From Pseudooceanicola aestuarii (GTDB taxonomy: Bacteria > Pseudomonadota > Alphaproteobacteria > Rhodobacterales > Rhodobacteraceae): a DNA stretch of 64,000 bases. A program made the translations under genes and the position numbers. The stretch is taken from contig NZ_JAAFZC010000001.1 in NCBI RefSeq assembly GCF_010614805.1, positions 1,776,001 through 1,840,000 of the forward strand, read 5' to 3'. The notes under the pieces were generated by a model. That model was not told the origin of the DNA and did not search any database. It saw nothing but the letters and a program-made list of their open reading frames with translations. Positions 9,454-18,005 of this stretch are shown here, piece after piece (within the stretch, counting starts at the first letter, position 1; each line of letters starts with the position of its first letter).

Positions 9454-11583
9454 TCAGGCCGTGACCGCGAGCCGTTTCCACGAGGTCCAGGTGGCTTCGG
9501 CGCTTTGTTTGCGAAAGTATATGTCGAACCGCGCATTGTAGCCGGAATGGGAATAGTCGGGGATGAACTGCTGGAACGAAACGGGGCCTCGGCTGGAGTA
9601 GCATGTCGTGATAATCCTGCCGCTGTCGCTGGCTGTGACGACGGGACGGCCTTCGACCCGGAATTGGCTGACACCGGGCGGGAAATCTTCGGGTAAGGCG
9701 GTTTCATTCACGAAATTGAAGGTATTTCCTGCGAAATCGGTGCGGAGCGCTCGGAAATTGTGGCTCAACCCGTTCGGGTTGAGGTTGCTTTCGTAGATGC
9801 TGTGGGTGGCGTCCTGCGTCCCCTCCGCCTGAACTGCCCCATTGGTGGGAGTGCCCAGCCATTGATTGCGGCAGATAACTATGCGCGCGCTGGTGGTCGC
9901 GGCGACATTGCTGCCGATGGAAAGGCAGGCCTGCGTGGCGCCGTCAATGCGGTTGCCGTCGATGATTACGTCGCGGCAATTCAGCGTGACGGAGACAGCT
10001 ACAGGCGCGCCGGTGCTGATGCGATTGTTGACGATGCGAATATCTGCGCCTGTCCAGAGGTTGGTCCCATCGCCGATGACAATGCGATTCACACCGCTCG
10101 ACAAGCGGCGGATGTCGTTATCTTCAATATGGAGGCCGTGAACATGTCCGACCACTTTCTGAACGAAGTCCTCCATATCCACGGCGGTGTTGCGCAGAAT
10201 TTGGAAATTATGCGGGTGTTCCGGAAAATTCCCGGCGGAATGATGCGTGGAAATGCTGATGCCGTTGTTGCCGGAAAAATGATTGCCGGTGATTGCGATG
10301 TTGCGACAATTTCCATTGTCCACGTTGTCCGGCACGATCGCGATATGCCCCCGGGTCCCAGCGCAATCGCGAAAATCGCAGTCGCGGATCTGAACATTCA
10401 GGATGCGCTGGTTGGCGGCATTGGGTTCCATGTCGATCGTTCCGGGCATGTCGTTTCGCGACCAGGTGGTGAAACGACATCTTTCTACCAGGAGGCCATC
10501 AACATCGACGATTGTGATGGCGTTGCGACCTCCGTCCGCGCCGTTGAGGGCGCCGTCAAAGGTGCAGTCGCGGATCGTGATTTGGCTGTTATGCCGCGTA
10601 TGGGCCTCGGCATTGCTGTTCCCGCTGGCCAAGGTGACGGCATCCCCCCGAGGGGCATGAAAATGGCAGGCCTCGATCGTCAGGCCGACAACGCCGGAGA
10701 CATTCACCAGCCCCGCGCGCTCAAGATGTCCATCAGTCAGGAGAGTTCCACTGAAAGTTAGATTTTTCAATGCTATGCCATGGACAAGGTCCATCCCGGG
10801 GGCGCTGCTTCCTGTTCCGCCCTCAATACAGAATGCACCCCGTGCGCTGGGATCATGCGGGATGATCACACTCTGGTTTCCCGCACCGACAAGAGAGGTG
10901 CCAGACGGAATGTTGAAGGAGCCCGGCGCGGCCTGACCCGCATTGCTGTCGCCGGTGACGCGATAGATCCCGGGTGGGATGGTCACGGTCCGCCCCCCCT
11001 CTGCCGCGGCCTTGATAAAGGCGGCGGTGTCATCCGTGATGCCGTCACCGTATGCGCCGAATGCGCGTACATCGTAGCTCCCCTCTGGTCCGGGCATGGC
11101 GCACAGCGCCGCGCCGCCTAAGGTTGTGATGTCCGGATCGGACGCATCCTCTGGAAGTATTTGATAGATCAGGCCAAGGGAGGGGACGCCAATCAGGTCG
11201 CCTGATTTCACCGAAAGGGTGGCCGGGCCGGACTGGTAAGCGAGCAGATTATCGGATCGGAGCGCGGCCACGCTTGCAAAACTGTGACGGTATCCGGCTG
11301 GCGGCGTGGCCCCAATCCGCACAATGGTGTCAGTGAACGTCGTCTGGCCCGTCTCCGCGAGGATCTGGATATGGTAATCGCCCTCGTTCAGATGGCACAG
11401 GGCAAAAATACCCTCCGCATCCGCGATTAGAGGGTTCGCGTGCAGATGGGTCAGATTGGCATCGGCAAAAAGCTGCGCCAATTGTCCATTTTCCTTGTGC
11501 CGGACAATCAGCCTGGCATGCGGCGCCGGAATCCCATTCTGATCCTTTGCCCGGTTGAAACCATGTTGGTTCAATAGCCCCAT
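9454..11583 (-). CDS. Right-handed beta-helix protein, pectate-lyase-3/tail-spike-like; candidate polysaccharide lyase
   Basis: A 709-residue protein with no obvious signal peptide. Residues 1-92 resemble the adaptor domain of phage tail fibres and spikes (a D-x-NG-x-P start, then LFADANLTHLHANPLIADAEG). Residues about 170-215 hold the pectate_lyase_3 hallmark (YDVRAFGAYGDGITDDTAAF, then IPPGIYRV). Many beta-helix turns follow, such as ITIRDCTFDG and LLVERCRFT, and residues about 640-709 resemble a tail-fibre terminal domain (FDIYFRKQSAEATWTSWKRL). The start was placed at 11583, not 11613, because AAGGAG lies six bases upstream. It faces the exopolysaccharide operon and may cut that polymer. 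A structural or phage-derived role is the alternative. Confidence 0.8.
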   Translation of the reverse strand: MGLLNQHGFNRAKDQNGIPAPHARLIVRHKENGQLAQLFADANLTHLHANPLIADAEGIFALCHLNEGDYHIQILAETGQTTFTDTIVRIGATPPAGYRHSFASVAALRSDNLLAYQSGPATLSVKSGDLIGVPSLGLIYQILPEDASDPDITTLGGAALCAMPGPEGSYDVRAFGAYGDGITDDTAAFIKAAAEGGRTVTIPPGIYRVTGDSNAGQAAPGSFNIPSGTSLVGAGNQSVIIPHDPSARGAFCIEGGTGSSAPGMDLVHGIALKNLTFSGTLLTDGHLERAGLVNVSGVVGLTIEACHFHAPRGDAVTLASGNSNAEAHTRHNSQITIRDCTFDGALNGADGGRNAITIVDVDGLLVERCRFTTWSRNDMPGTIDMEPNAANQRILNVQIRDCDFRDCAGTRGHIAIVPDNVDNGNCRNIAITGNHFSGNNGISISTHHSAGNFPEHPHNFQILRNTAVDMEDFVQKVVGHVHGLHIEDNDIRRLSSGVNRIVIGDGTNLWTGADIRIVNNRISTGAPVAVSVTLNCRDVIIDGNRIDGATQACLSIGSNVAATTSARIVICRNQWLGTPTNGAVQAEGTQDATHSIYESNLNPNGLSHNFRALRTDFAGNTFNFVNETALPEDFPPGVSQFRVEGRPVVTASDSGRIITTCYSSRGPVSFQQFIPDYSHSGYNARFDIYFRKQSAEATWTSWKRLAVTA

Positions 11584-11707
11584 CTCACGCTCCTTGTTGG
11601 CAGCCCTGCGCATTTTTGCGATCCGGACGCGGTGGAGAAGATGATTTTCTGAACTCTGCTAACGTGGCCTTAACGTGACGTGCGTTAGGATCTTGGGGCA
11701 AGGGAAA

Positions 11708-11730
11708 GGCCGCACCTGGTAGGTGCGGCC
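11708..11730 (-). terminator. Hairpin terminator downstream of phaB
   Basis: A perfect 10-bp stem (GGCCGCACCT paired with AGGTGCGGCC) with a 3-base loop lies 30 bp past the phaB stop. On the minus strand it is followed by TTTCCCTTG, a weak U tract. It probably ends phaB transcription and separates it from the beta-helix gene promoter. Confidence 0.7.
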
Positions 11731-11759
11731 CGAAGAGCATTGTTAGCCACGCGGGATAG

Positions 11760-12482
11760 TCAGACGAAGAACTGCCCGCCATTGGCCGTGATGGTCGACC
11801 CGTTGACGAAACCCGCGTCATCCGCCGCAAGGAAGGTGACACAACGCGCGATTTCCTTCGGCTCGCCCAGGCGTCCGGTCGGAATCTGTGCAATGATGCT
11901 GTCGCGGACTTTCTCCGGAACAGCCATGACCATGTCGGTGGCGATGTAGCCGGGGCAGATTGCGTTGGCGGTAATCCCGAAACGTGCGCCTTCTTGCGCC
12001 AGGGATTTGACGATCCCGAGGTCCCCGGCCTTGGTGGCGGCATAGTTTACCTGTGCGAACTGCCCCTTTTGGCCATTGATGGAGGAGATCACGATTACCC
12101 GCCCGAACTTCCGCTCACGCATGCCGGGCCAGATCGGGTGAATGGTGTTGAAGACGCCGGTCAGGTTGGTGTCGACAACCTGATGCCAATGCTCGGGCGT
12201 CATCTTGTGAAAAGGGGCGTCACGCGTAATGCCCGCATTGGCTACAACTACATCGATGGGCCCCAGCTCAGCCTCGACCTGGGCGATGCCGGCCTTGCTG
12301 TCGTCGTAGCTGGCGACATTCCACTTGTAGGTCTTGATGCCGGATTCCTCGGTGAATGTGGCGGCGGCCTCGTCGTTCCCCGCATAGGTCGCGGCGACCT
12401 GGTAGCCGGCGTCTTTCAGCGCTTGCGAAATCGCGGCACCGATCCCGCGCGACCCACCGGTCACCAATGCTGTTCGTGCCAT
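11760..12482 (-). CDS. phaB: Acetoacetyl-CoA reductase (NADPH)
   Basis: A 240-residue short-chain dehydrogenase that reduces acetoacetyl-CoA to (R)-3-hydroxybutyryl-CoA, the monomer for polyhydroxybutyrate and the entry to the ethylmalonyl-CoA pathway. It shows the Rossmann motif VTGGSRGIG (residues 7-15), NAGI (82-85), and the catalytic Ser133/134, Tyr147 and Lys151 (VISSINGQKG, then NYAATKAG). The PhaB-specific segments ITRDAPFHKMTPEHW and CPGYIATDMV separate it from fatty-acid FabG. The start has TGGAGGG seven bases upstream. It lies after phaA, with a terminator-like hairpin and its own candidate promoter between them. Confidence 0.95.
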   Translation of the reverse strand: MARTALVTGGSRGIGAAISQALKDAGYQVAATYAGNDEAAATFTEESGIKTYKWNVASYDDSKAGIAQVEAELGPIDVVVANAGITRDAPFHKMTPEHWHQVVDTNLTGVFNTIHPIWPGMRERKFGRVIVISSINGQKGQFAQVNYAATKAGDLGIVKSLAQEGARFGITANAICPGYIATDMVMAVPEKVRDSIIAQIPTGRLGEPKEIARCVTFLAADDAGFVNGSTITANGGQFFV

Positions 12483-12518
12483 GTGCTTCCCTCCAAATGT
12501 TAGTGGCTTGGTAATCCT

Positions 12519-12555
12519 GTTATATATTCATAAAGATCTACGCAAGAATATTGCG
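12519..12555 (-). promoter_or_regulatory. Candidate phaB promoter and CGCAA-N5-TTGCG operator
   Basis: On the minus strand, CTTGCG (12546-12541) and TATAAC (12524-12519) are 16 bp apart and stand about 36 bp upstream of the phaB start, in an AT-rich patch. The -35-like box overlaps a perfect inverted repeat CGCAA-GAATA-TTGCG at 12541-12555. A repressor bound there would cover the -35 box. This is a sequence reading only, and no regulator is identified. Confidence 0.4.
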
Positions 12556-12645
12556 CATCGAGCTGTCGGAGTGCTCAGGATGCGTGGCCGCGCCGCACAG
12601 ACAATACTCAGCTGAACTGGGCATATCGGGCCGCTTGATACAAGA

Positions 12646-12667
12646 AGGGCGACCCGCGGGCCGCCCT
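12646..12667 (-). terminator. Hairpin terminator downstream of phaA
   Basis: AGGGCG and CGCCCT pair around a self-complementary CCCGCGGG core. On the minus strand the hairpin is followed by TCTTGT. It lies 20 bp after the phaA stop, so phaA transcripts may end before phaB. Confidence 0.5.
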
Positions 12668-12686
12668 CTTTGCCGCGATAATGTCT

Positions 12687-13862
12687 TCAAGGGCGTTCGA
12701 CACACATGGCGACACCCATTCCGCCACCGATGCACAATGTGGCAAGTCCCTTCTTCGCGCCGCGCCGCTTCATTTCAAACAGCAGCGTGTTCAGGACCCG
12801 GGCACCGGAGGCGCCGATCGGGTGGCCGATCGCGATGGCGCCGCCGTTGACGTTCACGATCGCGGGATCCCAACCCATGTCCTTGTTCACGGCACAGGCT
12901 TGCGCGGCAAAGGCTTCGTTCGCCTCGACAAGGTCGAGGTCTTCGGGCTTCCAACCTGCCTTTTCGAGTGCCTTCCGCGAGGCATAGATCGGCCCGACGC
13001 CCATGATCGACGGGTCCAGACCTGCGGTCGCGTAGGAGACGATTCGCGCCAAGGGTTCGATCCCGCGTTTTTCGGCGTCGTCCGCAGTCATAAGCAAAGC
13101 GCCGGCCGCGCCGTCATTGATGCCAGAGGCATTTGCAGCGGTGACGGATCCGTCCTTGGTAAAGGCAGGCCGCAATTTCTGCATGGCTTCGATCGTGGCG
13201 CCGTGGCGAATGTACTCGTCCTGATCGACAAGGGTCTCGCCCTTGCGGGTCTTGATCGTATAAGCCACGATTTCGTCGGTGAATTTCCCGGCCTTTTGGG
13301 CAGCTTCGGCCTTGTTCTGGGACGCGACGGCGAACTCATCCTGGGCCTCGCGGCTGATTTGCCACTTTTCTGCCACGTTTTCGGCGGTTTGCCCCATGTG
13401 ATAGCCATTGAAGGCATCCCAGAGGCCGTCCTTGATCATGGTGTCGATGTATTTCACATCACCCATCTTGTGACCTGCCCGCAGGTGCGCGGCATGAGGG
13501 GAGAGCGACATGCTTTCCTGGCCGCCCGCAGCGACGATGGAAGCATCACCCAGTTGGATATGTTGCGCGGCAAGTGCGATGGCGCGCAGACCCGAGCCAC
13601 ATACCTGGTTTATGCTCCAGGCCGCCGCTTCGATAGGCAGGCCGGCGTTGATGTGCGCCTGGCGTGCGGGGTTCTGGCCCTGTGCGGCAGTCAGAACCTG
13701 GCCGAGAATGGTCTCCGACACGTCGCTTTTGTCGATGCCGGCACGCGCAACAAGTTCTGCCAGGACTGCGGCGCCAAGATCGTGGGCGGGTGTATTGGCG
13801 AATGCGCCAAGGAAGGATCCGACGGGCGTACGTGCGGCCGATGCGATGACAACGTTGGTCAT
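12687..13862 (-). CDS. phaA: Acetyl-CoA C-acetyltransferase (beta-ketothiolase)
   Basis: A 391-residue thiolase that condenses two acetyl-CoA to acetoacetyl-CoA. It has the nucleophile Cys88 in [12 protein letters not shown], the [10 protein letters not shown] histidine segment, and the C-terminal CIGGGMG cysteine loop. Length and motifs match biosynthetic PhaA thiolases (about 392 residues). GGAG sits nine bases before the ATG. With phaB downstream it supplies polyhydroxybutyrate and, through crotonyl-CoA, the Ccr reaction encoded at 52.2 kb. A degradative thiolase is less likely given the neighbour. Confidence 0.95.
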   Translation of the reverse strand: MTNVVIASAARTPVGSFLGAFANTPAHDLGAAVLAELVARAGIDKSDVSETILGQVLTAAQGQNPARQAHINAGLPIEAAAWSINQVCGSGLRAIALAAQHIQLGDASIVAAGGQESMSLSPHAAHLRAGHKMGDVKYIDTMIKDGLWDAFNGYHMGQTAENVAEKWQISREAQDEFAVASQNKAEAAQKAGKFTDEIVAYTIKTRKGETLVDQDEYIRHGATIEAMQKLRPAFTKDGSVTAANASGINDGAAGALLMTADDAEKRGIEPLARIVSYATAGLDPSIMGVGPIYASRKALEKAGWKPEDLDLVEANEAFAAQACAVNKDMGWDPAIVNVNGGAIAIGHPIGASGARVLNTLLFEMKRRGAKKGLATLCIGGGMGVAMCVERP

Positions 13863-13961
13863 ATGACGAAACTCCAGCAGTAATGGCGCGTGAAATTCTC
13901 TCCCCGCGCCTCCATGGCGGATTTCTAGCTCATCCGGCCCTATGTCTCAACGGTCCGAGGG

Positions 13962-14810
13962 TCAGGAGGCTTCGGTCAGGTCATCACTTGCCTCCCATGG
14001 TGGGTGAATCGTCGGCGCGGCAAAATAGTATCCCTGCAAGCAGTCTATCCCGTTTTCAGCCAGCCACAGGGCATCTTCGGCCCGTTCCACGCTTTCTGCC
14101 ACTGTGAACATGTCGAATTGCTGTCCGATAGCTGCCAGGGCGCGCGTCAGCACCTGATTGTCCGGGTTGCGCGCGACTCCCTGTATGAACTGGCCGTCCA
14201 GTTTCAGGATATCGAACAGAAAATCCCGCAGGTATCGGAAAGATGTGTAGCCCGCGCCGAAATCGTCGAGAGCGAAACAGACGCCTTGCCGACGAAGATC
14301 TCGCATGAAGGATACGACGAGTTCCGGCACGAGCATCGCGGAATGTTCGGTGATTTCCAGGATCAACCGTTCGCCGATTGTCTCGTCTCGCATCAGGCCG
14401 CGCTTCAGAATCCGCATCCAAGGTGGATATCCGATGGACCTAGCGGACATGTTGATGGCAAGGCGCAGGCCGGGTTCGGCGTGCAGTGCTTGCAGCCCCA
14501 GATCGAGTGCGGCGCAATCGATGCGGCGCCCGATCTCCGTCGTTTCCACTGCGTCGATGAACTCGGCAGCAGGGATGATCCTCCCCGTGGCATCGTAGAC
14601 CCGAATCAGACCTTCGTAGAAAGCGATTGGATGATCTTTTCCGGCCTGGACAATGGGTTGATATGCCAATGCGAACTCGCGATGATGAACGGCGCGGGCA
14701 ACCATGGCTACGGTCTCACTGTCGCGTGCGGCCACGGCAAATGTTAGCGGATCCCCTTCGTTTCGGGAGATATCAGAGAGATTCTTGTGCGGACTGCCCA
14801 TTCGCGCCAC
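13962..14810 (-). CDS. EAL-domain cyclic-di-GMP phosphodiesterase-like protein
   Basis: A 282-residue soluble protein consisting of little more than an EAL domain. The signature is YEGLIR at residues 65-70 (EGL in place of EAL). Most catalytic positions look present: an Asn in NMSARS, Glu in LEITEH, the DDFGAGYTSFRYL metal loop, Lys in ILKLDGQFI, Glu in VAESVE, and Gln in CLQGYYF. It may therefore hydrolyse cyclic di-GMP, although the EGL change could weaken activity. No sensor domain or membrane segment is seen in the first 40 residues. It faces away from tag and has no obvious operon partner. Confidence 0.87.
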   Translation of the reverse strand: MARMGSPHKNLSDISRNEGDPLTFAVAARDSETVAMVARAVHHREFALAYQPIVQAGKDHPIAFYEGLIRVYDATGRIIPAAEFIDAVETTEIGRRIDCAALDLGLQALHAEPGLRLAINMSARSIGYPPWMRILKRGLMRDETIGERLILEITEHSAMLVPELVVSFMRDLRRQGVCFALDDFGAGYTSFRYLRDFLFDILKLDGQFIQGVARNPDNQVLTRALAAIGQQFDMFTVAESVERAEDALWLAENGIDCLQGYYFAAPTIHPPWEASDDLTEAS

Positions 14811-14867
14811 CCTTGTGGTTCTGTTCGTGTGACTGTGCCCGAACAGGTGTTAACGGAAGGCTAAAGT

Positions 14868-15464
14868 TTGCATTCGAACGAACCGACACGCTGTGATTGG
14901 GTCGGCGATGACCCGATTTATCGGGCCTATCACGACACGGAATGGGGGGTGCCGGAACGCGATGGGCGTGCCCTGTGGGAGAAGCTGGTCCTCGACGGTT
15001 TTCAAGCCGGGTTGAGCTGGATAACCATATTGAAAAAGCGGGAAAATTTTCGGTCTGCCTTTGCCGGCTTCGCCCCTGAAACCATCGTCGGTTGGGGCGA
15101 GGAAGACATCCAGCGCCTGCTGGCCGATCCGGGCATCATCCGGCATCGTGGGAAGATCGAGGCGACGATCGGAAATGCGCGCGCCTACATGGAAATCGAG
15201 GAGCGGTTAGGGTTTTCGCAATATCTCTGGCGTTACGTTGACGATACACCGCTTCAACCGCGATTTTCCACCCAGGCGGAGGTGCCTGCGGCCACTCCGT
15301 TGTCGGAGCGGGTATCGAAAGACCTGAAGAAGGAGGGGTTCCGGTTTGTCGGCCCGACCATTGTCTATGCGTTCATGGAGGCTTGCGGCCTGGTCAATGA
15401 TCATCTTGCGGGGTGTCATTGCCATGATCGTATTGCCGAGATGGGCCAACCATCGGTGCGCTGA
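14868..15464 (+). CDS. tag: DNA-3-methyladenine glycosylase I
   Basis: A 198-residue base-excision repair enzyme removing 3-methyladenine from alkylated DNA. It follows the Tag family closely: CDWVGDDPIYRAYHDTEWG at the N-terminus, QAGLSWITILKKRENFR, GIIRHRGKI, and KEGFRFVGPTIVYAFMEACG. The structural zinc ligands appear as Cys9, His22, His179 and Cys183. The start codon is TTG at 14868 with GGAAGG seven bases upstream. It converges on the thioredoxin-like gene with a gap of only three bases. Confidence 0.94.
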   Translation: MHSNEPTRCDWVGDDPIYRAYHDTEWGVPERDGRALWEKLVLDGFQAGLSWITILKKRENFRSAFAGFAPETIVGWGEEDIQRLLADPGIIRHRGKIEATIGNARAYMEIEERLGFSQYLWRYVDDTPLQPRFSTQAEVPAATPLSERVSKDLKKEGFRFVGPTIVYAFMEACGLVNDHLAGCHCHDRIAEMGQPSVR

Positions 15465-15467
15465 CGC

Positions 15468-16025
15468 CTATCCCCGGGCGGCGCGCAGCGTGGCAAGAAG
15501 GCTGCGCGCTTCCTCACTGTTCCAATCTGCGGTCCCGATCAGTCGGGCGATCTCTTCTCCTTCCGGATTGACGATCACGGTGACGGGCAGTCCGAAGACG
15601 CCGGCCGCACGGGCCTGTTCGCTTTTCGGGTCACGATATCGGGGCAAACTTTCTGCGTTTGCCTCTGTCAGGAACTTGTTCATGGCGGCGGGTTGGTTCG
15701 GGCCGGTGGCGAGGGTTAGTACGGCAAAATCGCTCCCTTCCTCTGCCTGCTGCAATGCGGCGAGGGTGGGCATCTCTTCTCTGCACGGGGCGCACCAGAC
15801 AGCCCAGAAATTCAGCAACACCCATTTGCCGCGATATTCCGACAGGCGCGCCGTGCCGTCCGGGGCTTGCCATGCTACGTCTGCCAGGGGTTTGGCCTTG
15901 GAATGTACAGCCAGTTTCTTCATTTCTCCGGTCAGCATGGGTGTGATGTCGGGCGTTTCCGCCTGGGCCGAGATTGCGCCGAGGGCCAGCCCCGTATAGA
16001 CGAGCGCGGGTGCCAGAAATTTCAT
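15468..16025 (-). CDS. TlpA-family thioredoxin-like protein
   Basis: A 185-residue exported protein. Residues 1-22 form a signal peptide or anchor (AISAQA before the mature part). The thioredoxin fold carries [14 protein letters not shown], so the redox cysteines are Cys78 and Cys81, and a cis-Pro segment [11 protein letters not shown]. The family reduces periplasmic disulfides, often for cytochrome c or cytochrome oxidase assembly. The start at 16025 has GGAGGGAAC directly upstream. Longer in-frame starts lie inside argH and were rejected. Only 22 bp separate its start from that of divergent argH. Confidence 0.88.
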   Translation of the reverse strand: MKFLAPALVYTGLALGAISAQAETPDITPMLTGEMKKLAVHSKAKPLADVAWQAPDGTARLSEYRGKWVLLNFWAVWCAPCREEMPTLAALQQAEEGSDFAVLTLATGPNQPAAMNKFLTEANAESLPRYRDPKSEQARAAGVFGLPVTVIVNPEGEEIARLIGTADWNSEEARSLLATLRAARG

Positions 16026-16047
16026 GTTCCCTCCGAAGGATGACTGC

Positions 16048-17445
16048 ATGACCAAGACCGACGCGAACCAGATGTGGGGCGGCCGCTTTGCCGAAGGACC
16101 CGATGCGATCATGGAAGCGATCAATGCTTCGATCGGGTTTGACCGACGGCTGGCGGCGCAAGATATCGAAGGCTCACGCGCCCACGCGGCGATGTTGTCG
16201 GCGCAGGGCATCGTCACGGATAAAGACGCGGAGGCGATCCGGGAAGGGCTTCTCACGATCTTGTCAGAGATCGACAGCGGGGAATTCCAGTTTTCCGCGG
16301 CGTTGGAAGACATTCACATGAACGTGGAATCGCGTCTGACCCAGTTGGTCGGCGCAGCGGCGGGGCGGCTGCACACGGCCCGGTCGCGCAACGACCAGGT
16401 GGCGCTGGATTTCCGGATGTGGGTGCGAGACCAGGCGGATGCGGCCATGGCCGGGCTGAAATCCCTGATCCACGCCTTGCTGACGCAGGCGGAGGCGGGC
16501 GCAGATTGGGTAATGCCAGGCTTCACGCATCTTCAGACGGCCCAACCCGTCACCTGGGGCCACCACATGATGGCCTATGTCGAGATGTTCTCCCGCGATC
16601 ACTCCCGCTTTGCCGATGCCCGGCGGCGGATGAACGAATGCCCTCTGGGGGCCGCTGCGCTGGCCGGTACCTCCTTTCCCATCGATCGGGATGCGACGGC
16701 GCAGGCCCTGGGCTTCGACCGGCCGACGGCCAATTCGCTGGATTCGGTCAGTGATCGGGATTTCGCCCTGGAATTCCTGGCCGCAGCTTCGATCTGTGCG
16801 ATGCACCTGTCCCGCTTTGCCGAGGAACTGGTGATCTGGTCCTCGGCGCAGTTCCGGTTCGTCCGCCTGTCCGACCGATTCTCCACCGGCTCGTCTATCA
16901 TGCCGCAGAAGAAGAACCCCGACGCGGCGGAGCTGATCCGCGCAAAGATCGGGCGCATTTTCGGGGCCAATGTTGCGCTGATGACGGTGATGAAAGGGCT
17001 GCCCTTGGCCTATTCCAAGGACATGCAGGAGGACAAGGAACAGGTTTTCGATGCGGCCGACAACCTGATGCTGGCGTTGGCCGCGATGGACGGCATGGTC
17101 CGCGACATGGAGGCCAATCGCGATGCGTTGGCCGCCGCGGCGGGCTCCGGCTTCTCTACCGCGACGGATCTGGCGGATTGGCTGGTGCGGGTGCTGGGCT
17201 TGCCCTTCCGGGAGGCGCATCACGTGACCGGAGCGCTGGTCGCCCGGGCCGAGCAGCGCGACTGCGACCTGCCGGACCTGACGCTGGAGGAAATGCAAGC
17301 GGTTCATCCGCAGATCACCGAGGCCGTTTTCGGCGTTTTGGGTGTGCAAAATTCCGTTGCCTCGCGTATGTCTTACGGTGGAACGGCACCTCAACGGGTG
17401 CGTGAACAGGTGGCAGCATGGACCGAACGATTGTCAACGCTCTGA
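16048..17445 (+). CDS. argH: Argininosuccinate lyase
   Basis: A 465-residue cytosolic enzyme that splits argininosuccinate into arginine and fumarate. It has MWGGRF near the N-terminus, [17 protein letters not shown], the fumarase/aspartase signature [11 protein letters not shown] at about residues 281-291, and [12 protein letters not shown]. The ATG at 16048 was chosen because AAGGA lies about eight bases upstream and the protein then begins like its homologues. The 3' end overlaps the lipoprotein gene by 28 bases, and lysA follows, giving an amino-acid operon with arginine and lysine steps. Confidence 0.96.
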   Translation: MTKTDANQMWGGRFAEGPDAIMEAINASIGFDRRLAAQDIEGSRAHAAMLSAQGIVTDKDAEAIREGLLTILSEIDSGEFQFSAALEDIHMNVESRLTQLVGAAAGRLHTARSRNDQVALDFRMWVRDQADAAMAGLKSLIHALLTQAEAGADWVMPGFTHLQTAQPVTWGHHMMAYVEMFSRDHSRFADARRRMNECPLGAAALAGTSFPIDRDATAQALGFDRPTANSLDSVSDRDFALEFLAAASICAMHLSRFAEELVIWSSAQFRFVRLSDRFSTGSSIMPQKKNPDAAELIRAKIGRIFGANVALMTVMKGLPLAYSKDMQEDKEQVFDAADNLMLALAAMDGMVRDMEANRDALAAAAGSGFSTATDLADWLVRVLGLPFREAHHVTGALVARAEQRDCDLPDLTLEEMQAVHPQITEAVFGVLGVQNSVASRMSYGGTAPQRVREQVAAWTERLSTL

Positions 17446-17609
17446 CCTTGATCAGCCTTCTGGCCCTTGCCGGATGTGGCGCGAGCGGGGCGCCCAGCAC
17501 CCCGCCGTCGCATCGGTTGCCGCCGCGCGGATTGGGCATCGACGTGACCGGGGAGACGGGATCGGGCATCCGCCTCTCGGGTGAGGCCAGCTTTGGCGTT
17601 GCCTTCTAG
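17418..17609 (+). CDS. Small lipoprotein between argH and lysA (LptM-like position)
   Basis: A 63-residue protein with a short signal peptide and a lipobox LALAGC, so lipidation is expected at Cys20. The mature part is about 43 residues, rich in Pro, Gly and Ser. Small lipoproteins of the LPAM_2/LptM type are often found at this place next to lysine-biosynthesis genes. That assignment rests on position and the lipobox rather than on motif detail. It overlaps the end of argH by 28 bases, so its translation may depend on ribosomes finishing argH. Confidence 0.75.
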   Translation: MDRTIVNALTLISLLALAGCGASGAPSTPPSHRLPPRGLGIDVTGETGSGIRLSGEASFGVAF

Positions 17610-17610
17610 G

Positions 17611-17925
17611 ATGCCCGTGTTGCGGATGGCCTATCTGGCGCTGGCGATCTGGGGGGCGATTCACCCGATGGCCTGGCTCGTCACCTGGTTCGCGGACCAG
17701 GGCTGGTCCCTCGCCGGGCTGCTGACCGCCTGGCAGGTCAATGCGGCCACCACGGGGCTGGTCTGGGACTTGATGATCGCGGCGATTGCGCTGACCCTCT
17801 GGATCCTGGCCGAAGTGGCACTGCGCCGCAACTGGATCGCGCTTCTGGCCATCCCTGCAACCATGTTCATCGGGGTCGGCTGCGGATTGCCGCTCTATCT
17901 CTTCCTGCGCAGCCGCCCGGTCTGA
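17611..17925 (+). CDS. DUF2834 membrane protein
   Basis: A protein of about 104 residues with three predicted membrane helices. The pattern of a first helix ending in GAIHPMAW, a central NAATTGLVWDLMIAAIALTLW helix and a final GCGLPLYLFLRSR fits DUF2834. Function is unknown. The ATG at 17611 directly follows the lipoprotein stop codon (17607-17609). An in-frame GTG at 17581 and an ATG at 17626 are alternatives. It sits inside the argH-lysA run and is probably co-transcribed. Confidence 0.75.
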   Translation: MPVLRMAYLALAIWGAIHPMAWLVTWFADQGWSLAGLLTAWQVNAATTGLVWDLMIAAIALTLWILAEVALRRNWIALLAIPATMFIGVGCGLPLYLFLRSRPV

Positions 17926-18005
17926 TCGCGCACCCTTCCCCTTTTTCGCCCATCGGTGTAGGAACCGCACGCCCGTAAAGGGCCAACCAGATCAGAGGGC
18001 AGGCG

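Noticed and set aside
9760..10761. A 333-codon plus-strand open frame
   Set aside because: It is antisense to the beta-helix gene and appears because beta-helix repeats give open antisense frames.
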